Shown: piece after piece, positions 28,836 to 39,654 of the stretch
Position numbering within the stretch: the stretch's first letter is position 1
Layout: the number at the start of each line of letters is the position of its first letter
Origin: Clusia tigrina
Taxonomy: Eukaryota; Arthropoda; Insecta; Diptera; Clusiidae
Assembly: GCA_920105625.2 (NCBI GenBank)
Contig: OV050032.1
Span: 75,249,879-75,313,878 of the forward strand
Length of the DNA: 64,000 bases
Direction: 5' to 3'
Notes under the pieces: generated by a model
Told to the model about the DNA's origin: nothing
Database searches by the model: none
What the model saw: only the letters and a program-made list of their open reading frames with translations
Position numbers and translations under genes: made by a program

Positions 28836-29035
28836 NNNNNNNNNNNNNNNNNNNNNNNNNNNNNNNNNNNNNNNNNNNNNNNNNNNNNNNNNNNNNNNNN
28901 NNNNNNNNNNNNNNNNNNNNNNNNNNNNNNNNNNNNNNNNNNNNNNNNNNNNNNNNNNNNNNNNNNNNNNNNNNNNNNNNNNNNNNNNNNNNNNNNNNNN
29001 NNNNNNNNNNNNNNNNNNNNNNNNNNNNNNNNNNN
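28836..29035. other. Assembly gap of 200 N
   Basis: Exactly 200 undetermined bases separate the satellite from the gypsy gag. A round 200 is usually a placeholder, so the true distance is probably unknown. The 5' LTR and the 5' part of gag of the plus-strand gypsy copy are missing here. Confidence 0.98.
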
Positions 29036-29758
29036 TTGCCTGTGCCAGCTTTATCCTCAATAAAACTGAAGCCTCCTACCTATGATGGAACCACGACATT
29101 TAGTGTCTTCAGAATGCAGTTTGAGACTACCGCTAGCACAAATGGTTGGAGTGCTCGCGAAAAAGTGGCTGCATTAACCATTTCGTTGAAAGGTGCTGCC
29201 GCTGATGTGCTTCAAACTATCTCAGAAAGTGAGCGAGACTGCGATGAAAGCTTGATGAATGCCGTTCAGCGCAAGTATGGTAGTGAACACCTTAAGCAGA
29301 TGTACCAAGTAGAGCTACGAACACGGGTACAGAAGAGTGGTGAGTCTCTACAACAGTTTGCGGCGGAAGTGGAACGGTTGGCTCATCTTGCCTACCCAGG
29401 AGAGATCACTGAGAGGTGTATGATGGACACCTTTGTATATGGCATTCGCGATGCGGAGATAAAGCATTCTGCAATAACTAATCCAAAAGCTACATATATG
29501 GAGACAGTAGCTAGCGCTTTAACTTCAGAGACAGCAGCCTTGGTGTGCCAGCCAGTATACAGAGCCCGTCAGGTACAAGTCGAAAGCGGCCAAAGTTTCA
29601 CGGGGAAATGCTTCACCTGCGGAGAGGTCGGACACATGGCCCGTAATTGCCAATCGAGACGGAAACGTTCTAGATCACGCTCACCGGTAAGACCTCCAAA
29701 GCAAGTCAGATTCCAAAATAGGGAATCAGAAAATGATGAAAAGTCGTCGACAAACTAG
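29036..29758 (+). CDS. gag: Gypsy Gag, C-terminal part
   Basis: This is the open C-terminal half of a Gag whose N-terminus lies in the N gap; by comparison with the 456-residue copies on the minus strand about 240 residues are present. It contains the retrotransposon Gag core and a nucleocapsid zinc knuckle, CFTCGEVGHMARNC (CX2CX4HX4C), followed by an Arg/Ser-rich basic tail. Gag would form the capsid-like particle and bind the RNA through the knuckle. It differs from the other copies by a few substitutions (for example FETT for FEIT and HLKQ for HRKQ). Pol follows in the -1 frame. Confidence 0.93.
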   Translation: MPVPALSSIKLKPPTYDGTTTFSVFRMQFETTASTNGWSAREKVAALTISLKGAAADVLQTISESERDCDESLMNAVQRKYGSEHLKQMYQVELRTRVQKSGESLQQFAAEVERLAHLAYPGEITERCMMDTFVYGIRDAEIKHSAITNPKATYMETVASALTSETAALVCQPVYRARQVQVESGQSFTGKCFTCGEVGHMARNCQSRRKRSRSRSPVRPPKQVRFQNRESENDEKSSTN

Positions 29759-29826
29759 ATGGAGTCAGTCTCGAGGGGCTTGATCTGACTCCCACAACAT
29801 GTAGCCCCAGAATCTTCGTTTCTCAG

Positions 29827-32800
29827 ATGGCACGGAAAATCAACAGCCTAACTGTCGACAGCGTAGTAAGTGGAAGAAAAATCGTGGTAACATTGGATAC
29901 GGGTGCATCACATTCCATAATTAGAAGGGATCTCGTTCGGGGAATCGAGCCGCTTCAGGGAATAAGTTTGCGTACGGCAACTGGAGATGATGCACCGGTA
30001 CTTGGAAAAGTTACACGGAAAATCACTATCGGTACCACAACAGTGAAGCACGAGTTTGTAGTTGCGGATATTGTGGACGAATTAATCTTAGGTGTGGATT
30101 TTATGATTCGGAATGGATTCACCCTAGATTTGAAATGCCGAACGTTGAAGTATGCGAACACCGAAATACCGTTATCCGTTGGTGAGGATAAGTATGGAGG
30201 TATCCGACAAGCCATTGTATCGCGGCGGACAAAAATCCCAGCAAAGTCAGAGGCAGTCATATGGGCCAAAATGGACGGAGATGTGGAGAAGAACAAGTTG
30301 TGGGTTGTGGAAACGGATGAAAAATTTGTACTGGGTGACATCATCATTGGAAAAACCCTCGTAGAAGAACAGCAGAACAGAATAGTGCCAGTAAGAGTGG
30401 TCAATCTTGCAAATTCCGCTAAAACCACAGAGAAAGGACAGATAATTGGAAATTGCCGGGCAATTTCGGCAATTGTAAACTGTGAAAGCCAGGCGCGAGA
30501 CACAAAAATGAAGATACCAGCTGATAAAAAGGTACTCGACGATCTTACGAAAGAATGGAGCAAAGACTTATCCACAGAGCAGAGGAGGACTGCCAGCCAA
30601 CTTTTGGCAAGACATTGGTCAGTATTTGCTGAAAAGGGTAAAAACGAAGGCAGAACAAAGATGGTGAAACACACAATCAACACTGGTGATGCCAAACCCA
30701 TTCGTCAAGCGTCAAGAAGAGTACCTCTGGCAAAGAGAGAAGAGGTGAATGTATTGCTGAAGGAAATGCATCAGAACAACGTCATAGAGCCATCAGCGAG
30801 CCCCTGGAGTTCTCCAGTGGTATTAGTCAAGAAGAAGGATGGCTCCACACGTTTCTGTGTAGATTATCGTAAACTAAATGAGGTAACGAAGAAAGATAGT
30901 TATCCAGTACCTCGAATCGACGATACGTTGGACACACTTTCTGGTTCAAATTGGTTCTCAACGCTGGATTTACAAAGCGGATATTGGCAAGTGGCAGTAG
31001 ACGAACAAGACAAGGAAAAGACAGCATTCAGTGCCGGTGATGGACTATGGCAATTTTTGGTGATGCCATTCGGACTGTGTAATGCTCCAGCTACATTTGA
31101 ACGCTTAATGGAACATGTGCTAAAGGGTCTTCACTGGAAAACGTGTCTGGTGTACTTAGATGACATCATCGTTATGGGAAAGGACTTCGAGGACCACTTG
31201 AAGAATTTGGAAGAAGTATTGATGCGTTTATTAGCTTCAGGGTTGAAGCTGAGCGCAAAGAAATGCTCGTTCTTCAAGAAAGAAGTCAAGTACCTTGGAC
31301 ATAAAGTCACACCTGAAGGAGTACACACAGATCCAGATAAGATAGACTCAGTAAGGGAGTGGCCAAGACCAACTAGTTTGCATGAGCTACGCAGCTTCTT
31401 GGGTCTTTTCACCTATTACAGACGCTTTGTTCCAGGCTTTGCAGACGTGGCTGGTAGTCTGCATGCATTAACGATGAAAAATTGTCCTTTTGAGTGGAAA
31501 AACGAACAGGAGAAGGCATTCAACAGATTGAAAGAGCTATTGTGTACAGCTCCGATCCTTGCGTATCCAATACCTGGCGAAAAATTTATTTTGGATACAG
31601 ATGCAAGTGGATTCGGGATTGGAGGTGTCCTGTCGCAAGTTATTGACGGACATGAAAGAGTAATAGCCTACTTCAGTAAGATCTTATCAAAGCCAGAGCG
31701 AAATTACTGTGTAACACGGAGAGAACTTTTGGCGGTTATGCAGTGCGTGAAGCACTTCAACAAGTACCTGTATGGACAAAAGTTCTTGTTGAGAACGGAT
31801 CACGCTGCTCTGCGCTGGCTATTACAGTTCAAAAATCCCGAAGGTCAGGTTGCGAGATGGATTGAGAGACTCCAAAGCTACGATTTCACAATAGAACATC
31901 GCAGAGGCGGAAACCACGGGAATGCTGATGCACTATCACGACGTCCTTGCAGTATGGAATGTAAGCACTGTTCTAAAGCTGAAGGGAAAGAAGGAGTAGT
32001 CGATGTGCGCTTAATGGCTGTTTTACCAGACGATGAATGGACAGCGGAAAAGATAAAAGAAGAACAACGAAATGACCCAGATTTGGCAAAAATCGTATCA
32101 AGTAAGAATGAAGGAAAACGGCCTGATTGGAACGAAATCTCGACTGAAAGCCCCATAACTAAAGCATATTGGGCTCAATGGAATAGCTTAAAGCTGCAAG
32201 ATGGATGCCTATTCCGCCTGTGGGAGAGCGAAGATGGAAAAACCACGAAGAACTTGATTGTGGTACCCAAGGCAAGAATAAGCGAAATTCTCAAGGAATA
32301 CCATAGTGGGCCAAGCGGAGGGCATTTGGGAATAACAAAAAAAGTCGAGAAAATTAAAACACGATTTTATTGGGTTGGTTGCCAGCAATCGGTAGTTGAC
32401 TGGATTAGTGCTTGTGAAAAGTGTACAGCTGCCAAGGGACCGAGCCGTCGCAGCCAGGGGAAGATGCATTTATACAACGTGGGAGCACCATTTGAGCGTA
32501 TTGCAATGGACATAGCAGGTCCGTTTCCAATTAGTGATTCCGGCAACAAATATGTTCTCGTCGTAATCGACTATTTTAGTAAATGGCCAGAAGTATACCC
32601 CATTCCCGATCAAGAAGCTAAGACCGTTGCAGATGCATTTATCAATAATTGGGTCTGCAGATACGGAGCTCCCCTCGAGTTGCACTCGGATCAAGGCAGA
32701 AATTTCGAGTCAACAATATTCAGGGAAATGAGTGAATTGATGGGCATACGCAAAACTCGTACAACCCCTTTGCACCCACAATCCGATGGAATGGTTGAAA

Positions 32801-33371
32801 GATTTAATCGTACGCTTGAGGAACACCTAAGAAAAGTCATGGACAGAAACCAGAAAAATTGGGACCAACACATACCCCTCTTCTTAATGGCATACCGATC
32901 GGCAACTCACGATACAACATCTACAACACCAGCTTAGGCTATTTTCGGTTGTGACATAAGATTGCCTGCAGATCTGAAATTCGGTGCCTACTCATCTACG
33001 GAAGTTTCATGTAGCAGTTATGTAGCTGACAAACGAAGACAGCTGAATGAAATTCATGGAACCATCAGAAAGCGCACACAACTGATGAGTGATAAAATGA
33101 AAGCCAGATATGATCTACGAGCAAACTCCAAGGGATTTCAGGAAGGGCAGCTAGTTATGCTTCATAATCCAGCAAAGGAAAAAGGGATTATCGCCAAAAC
33201 TGCAAACACACTGGGAAGGCCCTTAAAGGTGATAAAGCGGCTCAACGATTGTAGTATACCGCATCCAGTTGGCGAGAAATGCCAGGGAGCAAAATGAAAG
33301 TCGTTCATTTAGAGAGGTTATCTCCTTATAAAGGTTGCAGTACTATCCTGGTTCGGGACGAACAAGTTTAA
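29827..33371 (+). pseudogene. pol: Gypsy Pol polyprotein, broken near C-terminus
   Basis: Pol processes the polyprotein, copies RNA to DNA and integrates it. Visible sites counted from the ATG are the retropepsin DTGA at 24-27, reverse transcriptase YLDD at 443-446, RNase H start DTDAS at 590-594, integrase zinc-binding H826, H833, C863, C866, and the integrase triad D895, D955, E991 (DX35E). The open frame runs to 32937, where an AAG lysine codon of the sister copy is TAG (32935-32937). Reading continues in frame from 32938, then at least four small indels (near 33172, 33227, 33249 and 33287) scramble the last part. The frame is also open upstream of the ATG and overlaps the end of gag, so Pol is probably made by -1 frameshifting. 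Confidence 0.95.
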
Positions 33372-33382
33372 GCGGAGGGCAG
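33370..33382 (+). other. Polypurine tract of gypsy element
   Basis: AAGCGGAGGGCAG is purine-rich apart from one C and lies directly against the LTR start TGAAACG, where plus-strand DNA priming occurs in this class. Confidence 0.8.
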
Positions 33383-33610
33383 TGAAACGTGATAGCTCTG
33401 TGAAAAGGGATTGCATACTTTTAGGATCCCATCTGGAGAATGAGTGCCCCCTGTGAGTCAAGATGGCGAACTATTCGAATAAAAGCTTATTCAAGAACCA
33501 TCCGTCGGTAATATCAAAAAGAATATTCTCGACTTCTGTCGAAGTGGGATAGAAGCTTCTAGAAAATACGAGAATAGCGTAGAATTTTTCGACTCCAACC
33601 ATTCGAAAAC

Positions 33611-33618
33611 TATAAAAG
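33611..33618 (+). promoter_or_regulatory. LTR TATA box
   Basis: TATAAAAG lies in the middle of the LTR upstream of the polyadenylation signals, as expected for the U3/R boundary. The same motif occurs on the minus strand at 40065-40072, 50364-50371 and 56012-56019 in the other LTRs. Confidence 0.75.
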
Positions 33619-33942
33619 CGACAAGACTGTTCAAAGAAAATACAGTAGATCAGAGACCGTAAAAGTGTGTACATCTAGCATTATAATCAAAGCAGCAGTA
33701 TTTGTAATTGAGTGCAAAGTGATGGAAGTCATTATTAAATAAAGTGATTGAAATTACTTGTTAAAGAAAGTGACTATTGTTTGTTAAATAAAGTGCAAAT
33801 AATAACTAAGTAAACTTTAAGCCTAATATTTAATGTGTAAATAACAATAATTAAATAAAGCTAATTATTTTTAACTTAACACAGCCGATTGTTTGATTAC
33901 TACACAATCCAGCGGTACGAGTCCGAGTACAGATAGTTAAAG

Positions 33943-34035
33943 AAATTGTCAGGAGGGCAATTTTGTAACAGAGTAAATTGTCCGGAGGGCAATTTTGTAA
34001 ACAGAGTAAATTGTCAAGAGGGCAATTTCGTAACA
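33943..34035 (+). repeat. Three tandem units at the LTR 3' end
   Basis: Three units of about 32 bp begin AAATTGTC and run through GGAGGGCAATTTTGTAAC; each contains the inverted pair AATTG...CAATT, so each could fold into a small hairpin. The minus-strand LTRs carry the same triplicate (49954-50045 and 55602-55694). Function is unknown. Confidence 0.85.
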
Positions 34036-35261
34036 ATTGGTGGTCAGAAGTGGGATTGTGTATCTGTAATAAACAATGGTTAAATTTGAAAAACTGAGAT
34101 TGGAGCAGCTCAAGAAGGAGCTTGAGCGTTTAAATTTGCAAACACAAGGGCTTAAAGCGGAGCTGCAGGTGAGACTAAGAAGCGCTTTAGAGGAGCAGGG
34201 TATAGATGTCGATGAGCATGAATTCCAATGTGAAGAGCCAACGACATCTCGACACGAAGAAACACCGCAAGAAACTAACACGGGGTAACTTTGACATGAG
34301 TGCACTTATCGGCTAATACAGATGCAGTTACAAACAAAATTCTCAAGCAGCTGAAGAGAGGATGCAGCAGCGAGATGAAAAGATGCAGCAGCGAGATGAA
34401 AAGATGCAGCAACAATTACAACAAAATGCTCAAACCGTCGAAAAGAGTGTTGCATCCGTCAAAGAGGACGTAGAAAAGAGTGCTGAATCGCTCAAAACAA
34501 GCAGTCAAAGAGGATGTCAAAGAACAGTTACAGCAGAGTGAAATACGACTTACTCAACTAGTGGAAAAGAACTCACAGCAGATGAAAGAAATGTCCGAGA
34601 TGGTAGACAGGAAGGTTTGTGAAATTGAGACACGGCAAGAATCGTTCGAAAAATCTGTAGTACAAAGGCAGAATGAATTTAAGCAACAAATAGAACAAAG
34701 AATTAATCTACTACAGGAAGGTGCATTGCCTGTGCCAGCTTTATCCTCAATAAAACTGAAGCCTCCTACCTATGATGGAACCACGACATTTAGTGTCTTC
34801 AGAATGCAGTTTGAGATTACCGCTAGCACAAATGGTTGGAGTGCTCGCGAAAAAGTGGCTGCATTAACCATTTCGTTGAAAGGTGCTGCCGCTGATGTGC
34901 TTCAAACTATCTCAGAAAGTGAGCGAGACTGCGATGAAAGCTTGATGAATGCCGTTCAGCGCAAGTATGGTAGTGAACACCGGAAGCAGATGTACCAAGT
35001 AGAGCTACGAACACGGGTACAGAAGAGTGGTGAGTCTCTACAACAGTTTGCGGCGGAAGTGGAACGGTTGGCTCATCTTGCCTACCCAGGAGAGATCACT
35101 GAGAGGTGTATGATGGACACCTTTGTATATGGCATTCGCGATGCGGAGATAAAGCGTTCTGCAATAACTAATCCAAAAGCTACATATATGGAGACAGTAG
35201 CTAGCGCTTTAACTTCAAAGACAGCAGCCTTGGTGTGCCAGCCAGTATACAGAGCCCGTCA
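34036..35261 (+). mobile_element. Gypsy 5' internal fragment, plus strand
   Basis: Directly after the shared LTR come the primer-binding site (TGGTGGTCAGAAGTGGGA here, one base longer than TGGTGTCAGAAGTGGGA in copies A and B) and gag, as in a tandem pair with a shared LTR. The fragment matches gag through GAGCCCGTCA, then switches at 35261/35262 to the reverse complement of the integrase region. No homology of more than about one base is visible at the junction. Confidence 0.9.
34076..35261 (+). pseudogene. gag: Gypsy Gag, frameshifted and truncated
   Basis: The start ATG and first 70 codons match the intact Gag of the minus copies, including the N-terminal SAP-like stretch. Four single-base changes follow: an extra G near 34286, a missing G near 34313, an extra A near 34334 and an extra A near 34497, mostly in or beside short homopolymer runs. 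The frame is open again from about 34500 to the inversion junction, after which six foreign residues precede a stop. The zinc knuckle is lost. The indels are of the kind expected from uncorrected long-read consensus, so part of the damage may be technical. Confidence 0.92.
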
Positions 35262-38176
35262 ATCAATTCACTCATTTCCCTGAATATTGTTGACTCGAAA
35301 TTTCTGCCTTGATCCGAGTGCAACTCGAGGGGAGCTCCGTATCTGCAGACCCAATTATTGATAAATGCATCTGCAACGGTCTTAGCTTCTTGATCGGGAA
35401 TGGGGTATACTTCTGGCCATTTACTAAAATAGTCGATTACGACGAGAACATATTTGTTGCCGGAATCACTAATTGGAAACGGACCTGCTATGTCCATTGC
35501 AATACGCTCAAATGGCGCTCCCACGTTGTATAAATGCATCTTCCCCTCGCTGCGACGGCTCGGTCCCTTGGCAGCTGTACACTTTTCACAAGCACTAATC
35601 CAGTCAACTACCGATTGCTGGCAACCAACCCAATAAAATCGTGTTTTAATTTTCTCGACTTTTTTTGTTATTCCCAAATGCCCTCCGCTTGGCCCACTAT
35701 GGTATTCCTTGAGAATTTCGCTTATTCTTGCCTTGGGTACCACAATCAAGTTCTTCGTGGTTTTTCCATCTTCGCTCTCCCACAGGCGGAATAGGCATCC
35801 ATCTTGCAGCTTTAAGCTATTCCATTGAGCCCAATATGCTTTAGTTATGGGGCTTTCAGTCGAGATTTCGTTCCAATCAGGCCGTTTTCCTTCATTCTTA
35901 CTTGATACGATTTTTGCCAAATCTGGGTCATTTCGTTGTTCTTCTTTTATCTTTTCCGCTGTCCATTCATCGTCTGGTAAAACAGCCATTAAGCGCACAT
36001 CGACTACTCCTTCTTTCCCTTCAGCTTTAGAACAGTGCTTACATTCCATACTGCAAGGACGTCGTGATAGTGCATCAGCATTCCCGTGGTTTCCGCCTCT
36101 GCGATGTTCTATTGTGAAATCGTAGCTTTGGAGTCTCTCAATCCATCTCGCAACCTGACCTTCGGGATTTTTGAACTGTAATAGCCAGCGCAGAGCAGCG
36201 TGATCCGTTCTCAACAAGAACTTTTGTCCATACAGGTACTTGTTGAAGTGCTTCACGCACTGCATAACCGCCAAAAGTTCTCTCCGTGTTACACAGTAAT
36301 TTCGCTCTGGCTTTGATAAGATCTTACTGAAGTAGGCTATTACTCTTTCATGTCCGTCAATAACTTGCGACAGGACACCTCCAATCCCGAATCCACTTGC
36401 ATCTGTATCCAAAATAAATTTTTCGCCAGGTATTCGATACGCAATGATCGGAGCTGTACACAATAGCTCTTTCAATCTGTTGAATGCCTTCTCCTGTTCG
36501 TTTTTCCACTCAAAAGGACAATTTTTCATCGTTAATGCATGCAGACTACCAGCCACGTCTGCAAAGCCTGGAACAAAGCGTCTGTAATAGGTGAAAAGAC
36601 CCAAGAAGCTGCGTAGCTCATGCAAACTAGTTGGTCTTGGCCACTCCCTTACTGAGTCTATCTTATCTGGATCTGTGTGTACTCCTTCAGGTGTGACTTT
36701 ATGTCCAAGGTACTTGACTTCTTTCTTGAAGAACGAGCATTTCTTTGCGCTCAGCTTCAACCCTGAAGCTAATAAACGCATCAATACTTCTTCCAAATTC
36801 TTCAAGTGGTCCTCGAAGTCCTTTCCCATAACGATGATGTCATCTAAGTACACCAGACACGTTTTCCAGTGAAGACCCTTTAGCACATGTTCCATTAAGC
36901 GTTCAAATGTAGCTGGAGCATTACACAGTCCGAATGGCATCACCAAAAATTGCCATAGTCCATCACCGGCACTGAATGCTGTCTTTTCCTTGTCTTGTTC
37001 GTCTACTGCCACTTGCCAATATCCGCTTTGTAAATCCAGCGTTGAGAACCAATTTGAACCAGAAAGTGTGTCCAACGTATCGTCGATTCGAGGTACTGGA
37101 TAACTATCTTTCTTCGTTACCTCATTTAGTTTACGATAATCTACACAGAAACGTGTGGAGCCATCCTTCTTCTTGACTAATACCACTGGAGAACTCCAGG
37201 GGCTCGCTGATGGCTCTATGACGTTGTTCTGATGCATTTCCTTCAGCAATACATTCACCTCTTCTCTCTTTGCCAGAGGTACTCTTCTTGACGCTTGACG
37301 AATGGGTTTGGCATCACCAGTGTTGATTGTGTGTTTCACCATCTTTGTTCTGCCTTCGTTTTTACCCTTTTCAGCAAATACTGACCAATGTCTTGCCAAA
37401 AGTTGGCTGGCAGTCCTCCTCTGCTCTGTGGATAAGTCTTTGCTCCATTCTTTCGTAAGATCGTCGAGTACCTTTTTATCAGCTGGTATCTTCATTTTTG
37501 TGTCTCGCGCCTGGCTTTCACAGTTTACAATTGCCGAAATTGCCCGGCAATTTCCAATTATCTGTCCTTTCTCTATGGTTTTAGCGGAATTTGCAAGATT
37601 GACCACTCTTACTGGCACTATTCTGTTCTGCTGTTCTTCTACGAGGGTTTTTCCAATGATGATGTCACCCAGTACAAATTTTTCATCCGTTTCCACAACC
37701 CACAACTTGTTCTTCTCCACATCTCCGTCCATTTTGGCCCATATGACTGCCTCTGACTTTGCTGGGATTTTTGTCCGCCGCGATACAATGGCTTGTCGGA
37801 TACCTCCATACTTATCCTCACCAACGGATAACGGTATTTCGGTGTTCGCATACTTCAACGTTCGGCATTTCAAATCTAGGGTGAATCCATTCCGAATCAT
37901 AAAATCCACACCTAAGATTAATTCGTCCACAATATCCGCAACTACAAACTCGTGCTTCACTGTTGTGGTACCGATAGTGATTTTCCGTGTAACTTTTCCA
38001 AGTACCGGTGCATCATCTCCAGTTGCCGTACGCAAACTTATTCCCTGAAGCGGCTCGATTCCCCGAACGAGATCCCTTCTAATTATGGAATGTGATGCAC
38101 CCGTATCCAATGTTACCACGATTTTTCTTCCATTTACTACGCTGTCGACAGTTAGGCTGTTGATTTTCCGTGCCAT
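35262..38176 (-). pseudogene. pol: Gypsy Pol, truncated in integrase
   Basis: The frame is open from the ATG at 38176 for about 970 codons through protease (DTGA), reverse transcriptase (YLDD), RNase H and the integrase zinc-binding domain and first two catalytic Asp residues. It then runs over the inversion junction into antisense gag and ends after about 20 unrelated residues. The catalytic Glu and the integrase C-terminus are absent, so it could not integrate by itself. The part present has no internal stop. Confidence 0.95.
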
Positions 38177-38244
38177 CTGAGAAACGAAGATTCTGGGGCT
38201 ACATGTTGTGGGAGTCAGATCAAGCCCCTCGAGACTGACTCCAT

Positions 38245-39615
38245 CTAGTTTGTCGACGAATTTTCATCATTTTCTGATTCCCTATTTTGGAATCTGACTT
38301 GCTTTGGAGGTCTTACCGGTGAGCGTGATCTAGAACGTTTCCGTCTCGATTGGCAATTACGGGCCATGTGTCCGACCTCTCCGCAGGTGAAGCATTTCCC
38401 CGTGAAACTTTGGCCGCTTTCGACTTGTACCTGACGGGCTCTGTATACTGGCTGGCACACCAAGGCTGCTGTCTCTGAAGTTAAAGCGCTAGCTACTGTC
38501 TCCATATATGTAGCTTTTGGATTAGTTATTGCAGAACGCTTTATCTCCGCATCGCGAATGCCATATACAAAGGTGTCCATCATACACCTCTCAGTGATCT
38601 CTCCTGGGTAGGCAAGATGAGCCAACCGTTCCACTTCCGCCGCAAACTGTTGTAGAGACTCACCACTCTTCTGTACCCGTGTTCGTAGCTCTACTTGGTA
38701 CATCTGCTTCCGGTGTTCACTACCATACTTGCGCTGAACGGCATTCATCAAGCTTTCATCGCAGTCTCGCTCACTTTCTGAGATAGTTTGAAGCACATCA
38801 GCGGCAGCACCTTTCAACGAAATGGTTAATGCAGCCACTTTTTCGCGAGCACTCCAACCATTTGTGCTAGCGGTAATCTCAAACTGCATTCTGAAGACAC
38901 TAAATGTCGTGGTTCCATCATAGGTAAGAGGCTTCAGTTTTATTGAGGATAAAGCTGGCACAGGCAATGCACCTTCCTGTAGTAGATTAATTCTTTGTTC
39001 TATTTGTTGCTTAAATTCATTCTGCCTTTGTACTACAGATTTTTCGAACGATTCTTGCCGTGTCTCAATTTCACAAACCTTCCTGTCTACCATCTCGGAC
39101 ATTTCTTTCATCTGCTGTGAATTCTTTTCCACTAGTTGAGTAAGTCGTATTTCACTCTGCTGTAACTGTTCTTTGACATCCTCTTTGACTGCTTGTTTGA
39201 GCGATTCAGCACTCTTTTCTACGTCCTCTTTGAAGGATGCAACACTCTTTTCGACGGTTTGAGCATTTTGTTGTAATTGTTGCTGCATCTTTTCATCTCG
39301 CTGCTGCATCTTTTCATCTCGCTGCTGCATCCTCTCTTCAGCTGCTTGAGAATTTTGTTGTAACTGCATCTGTATTAGCCCGATAAGTGCACTCATGTCA
39401 AAGTTACCCGTGTTAGTTTCTTGCGGTGTTTCTTCGTGTCGAGATGTCGTTGGCTCTTCACATTGGAATTCATGCTCATCGACATCTATACCCTGCTCCT
39501 CTAAAGCGCTTCTTAGTCTCACCTGCAGCTCCGCTTTAAGCCCTTGTGTTTGCAAATTTAAACGCTCAAGCTCCTTCTTGAGCTGCTCCAATCTCAGTTT
39601 TTCAAATTTAACCAT
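38245..39615 (-). CDS. gag: Gypsy Gag, full length (copy A)
   Basis: This is an intact 456-residue Gag. Residues about 5-45 (LRLEQLKKELERL and the following QGLKAELQVRL) fit the SAP helix-extended-helix pattern. Residues about 70-215 are Gln/Glu-rich and probably coiled coil, with imperfect MQQRDEK repeats. The Gag core spans about 220-370, and the zinc knuckle is C408, C411, H416, C421 (CX2CX4HX4C), followed by an Arg/Ser-rich tail. It assembles the particle and binds the genome. The stop TAG overlaps the -1 frame of pol. It differs from copy B by only a few residues. Confidence 0.95.
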   Translation of the reverse strand: MVKFEKLRLEQLKKELERLNLQTQGLKAELQVRLRSALEEQGIDVDEHEFQCEEPTTSRHEETPQETNTGNFDMSALIGLIQMQLQQNSQAAEERMQQRDEKMQQRDEKMQQQLQQNAQTVEKSVASFKEDVEKSAESLKQAVKEDVKEQLQQSEIRLTQLVEKNSQQMKEMSEMVDRKVCEIETRQESFEKSVVQRQNEFKQQIEQRINLLQEGALPVPALSSIKLKPLTYDGTTTFSVFRMQFEITASTNGWSAREKVAALTISLKGAAADVLQTISESERDCDESLMNAVQRKYGSEHRKQMYQVELRTRVQKSGESLQQFAAEVERLAHLAYPGEITERCMMDTFVYGIRDAEIKRSAITNPKATYMETVASALTSETAALVCQPVYRARQVQVESGQSFTGKCFTCGEVGHMARNCQSRRKRSRSRSPVRPPKQVRFQNRESENDENSSTN

Positions 39616-39654
39616 TGTTTATTACAGATACACAATCCCACTTCTGACACCAAT

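Larger units (their letters stand above)
29036..34035 (+). mobile_element. Gypsy-superfamily LTR retrotransposon, plus copy, 5' end lost in gap
   Basis: The element runs from partial gag through pol to a complete 3' LTR. Domain order in pol is protease, reverse transcriptase, RNase H, integrase, which is the gypsy (Metaviridae) order; no envelope ORF is present. A polypurine tract (33370-33382) abuts the LTR start TGAAACG at 33383. The sequence after this LTR is not flanking DNA but the primer-binding site and gag of another plus-strand copy, so the LTR is shared. Pol carries a nonsense codon and several indels, so this copy is dead. Confidence 0.95.
33383..34035 (+). repeat. Gypsy LTR, plus strand
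   Basis: The LTR is 653 bp, starts TG and ends CA (TGAAACG...CGTAACA) and matches the minus-strand LTRs at 39655-40298, 49954-50597 and 55602-56225. It has a TATA box TATAAAAG at 33611-33618 and AATAAA at 33738-33743. Its last 93 bp are three tandem units of about 32 bp. Here it serves as 3' LTR of one copy and 5' LTR of the next. Confidence 0.93.

Noticed and set aside
28713..29063. Open frames running through the N gap
   Set aside because: The frame is only open because N codons are unreadable; no protein evidence joins satellite to Gag.
29955..30701. Long antisense frames opposite gypsy pol (also 37302-38048 and 53252-53995)
   Set aside because: They mirror pol in every copy and have no independent motif or promoter; they are shadows of a conserved coding strand.
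34038..34055. tRNA gene
   Set aside because: The TGG-led match is a primer-binding site next to an LTR; no cloverleaf is present.
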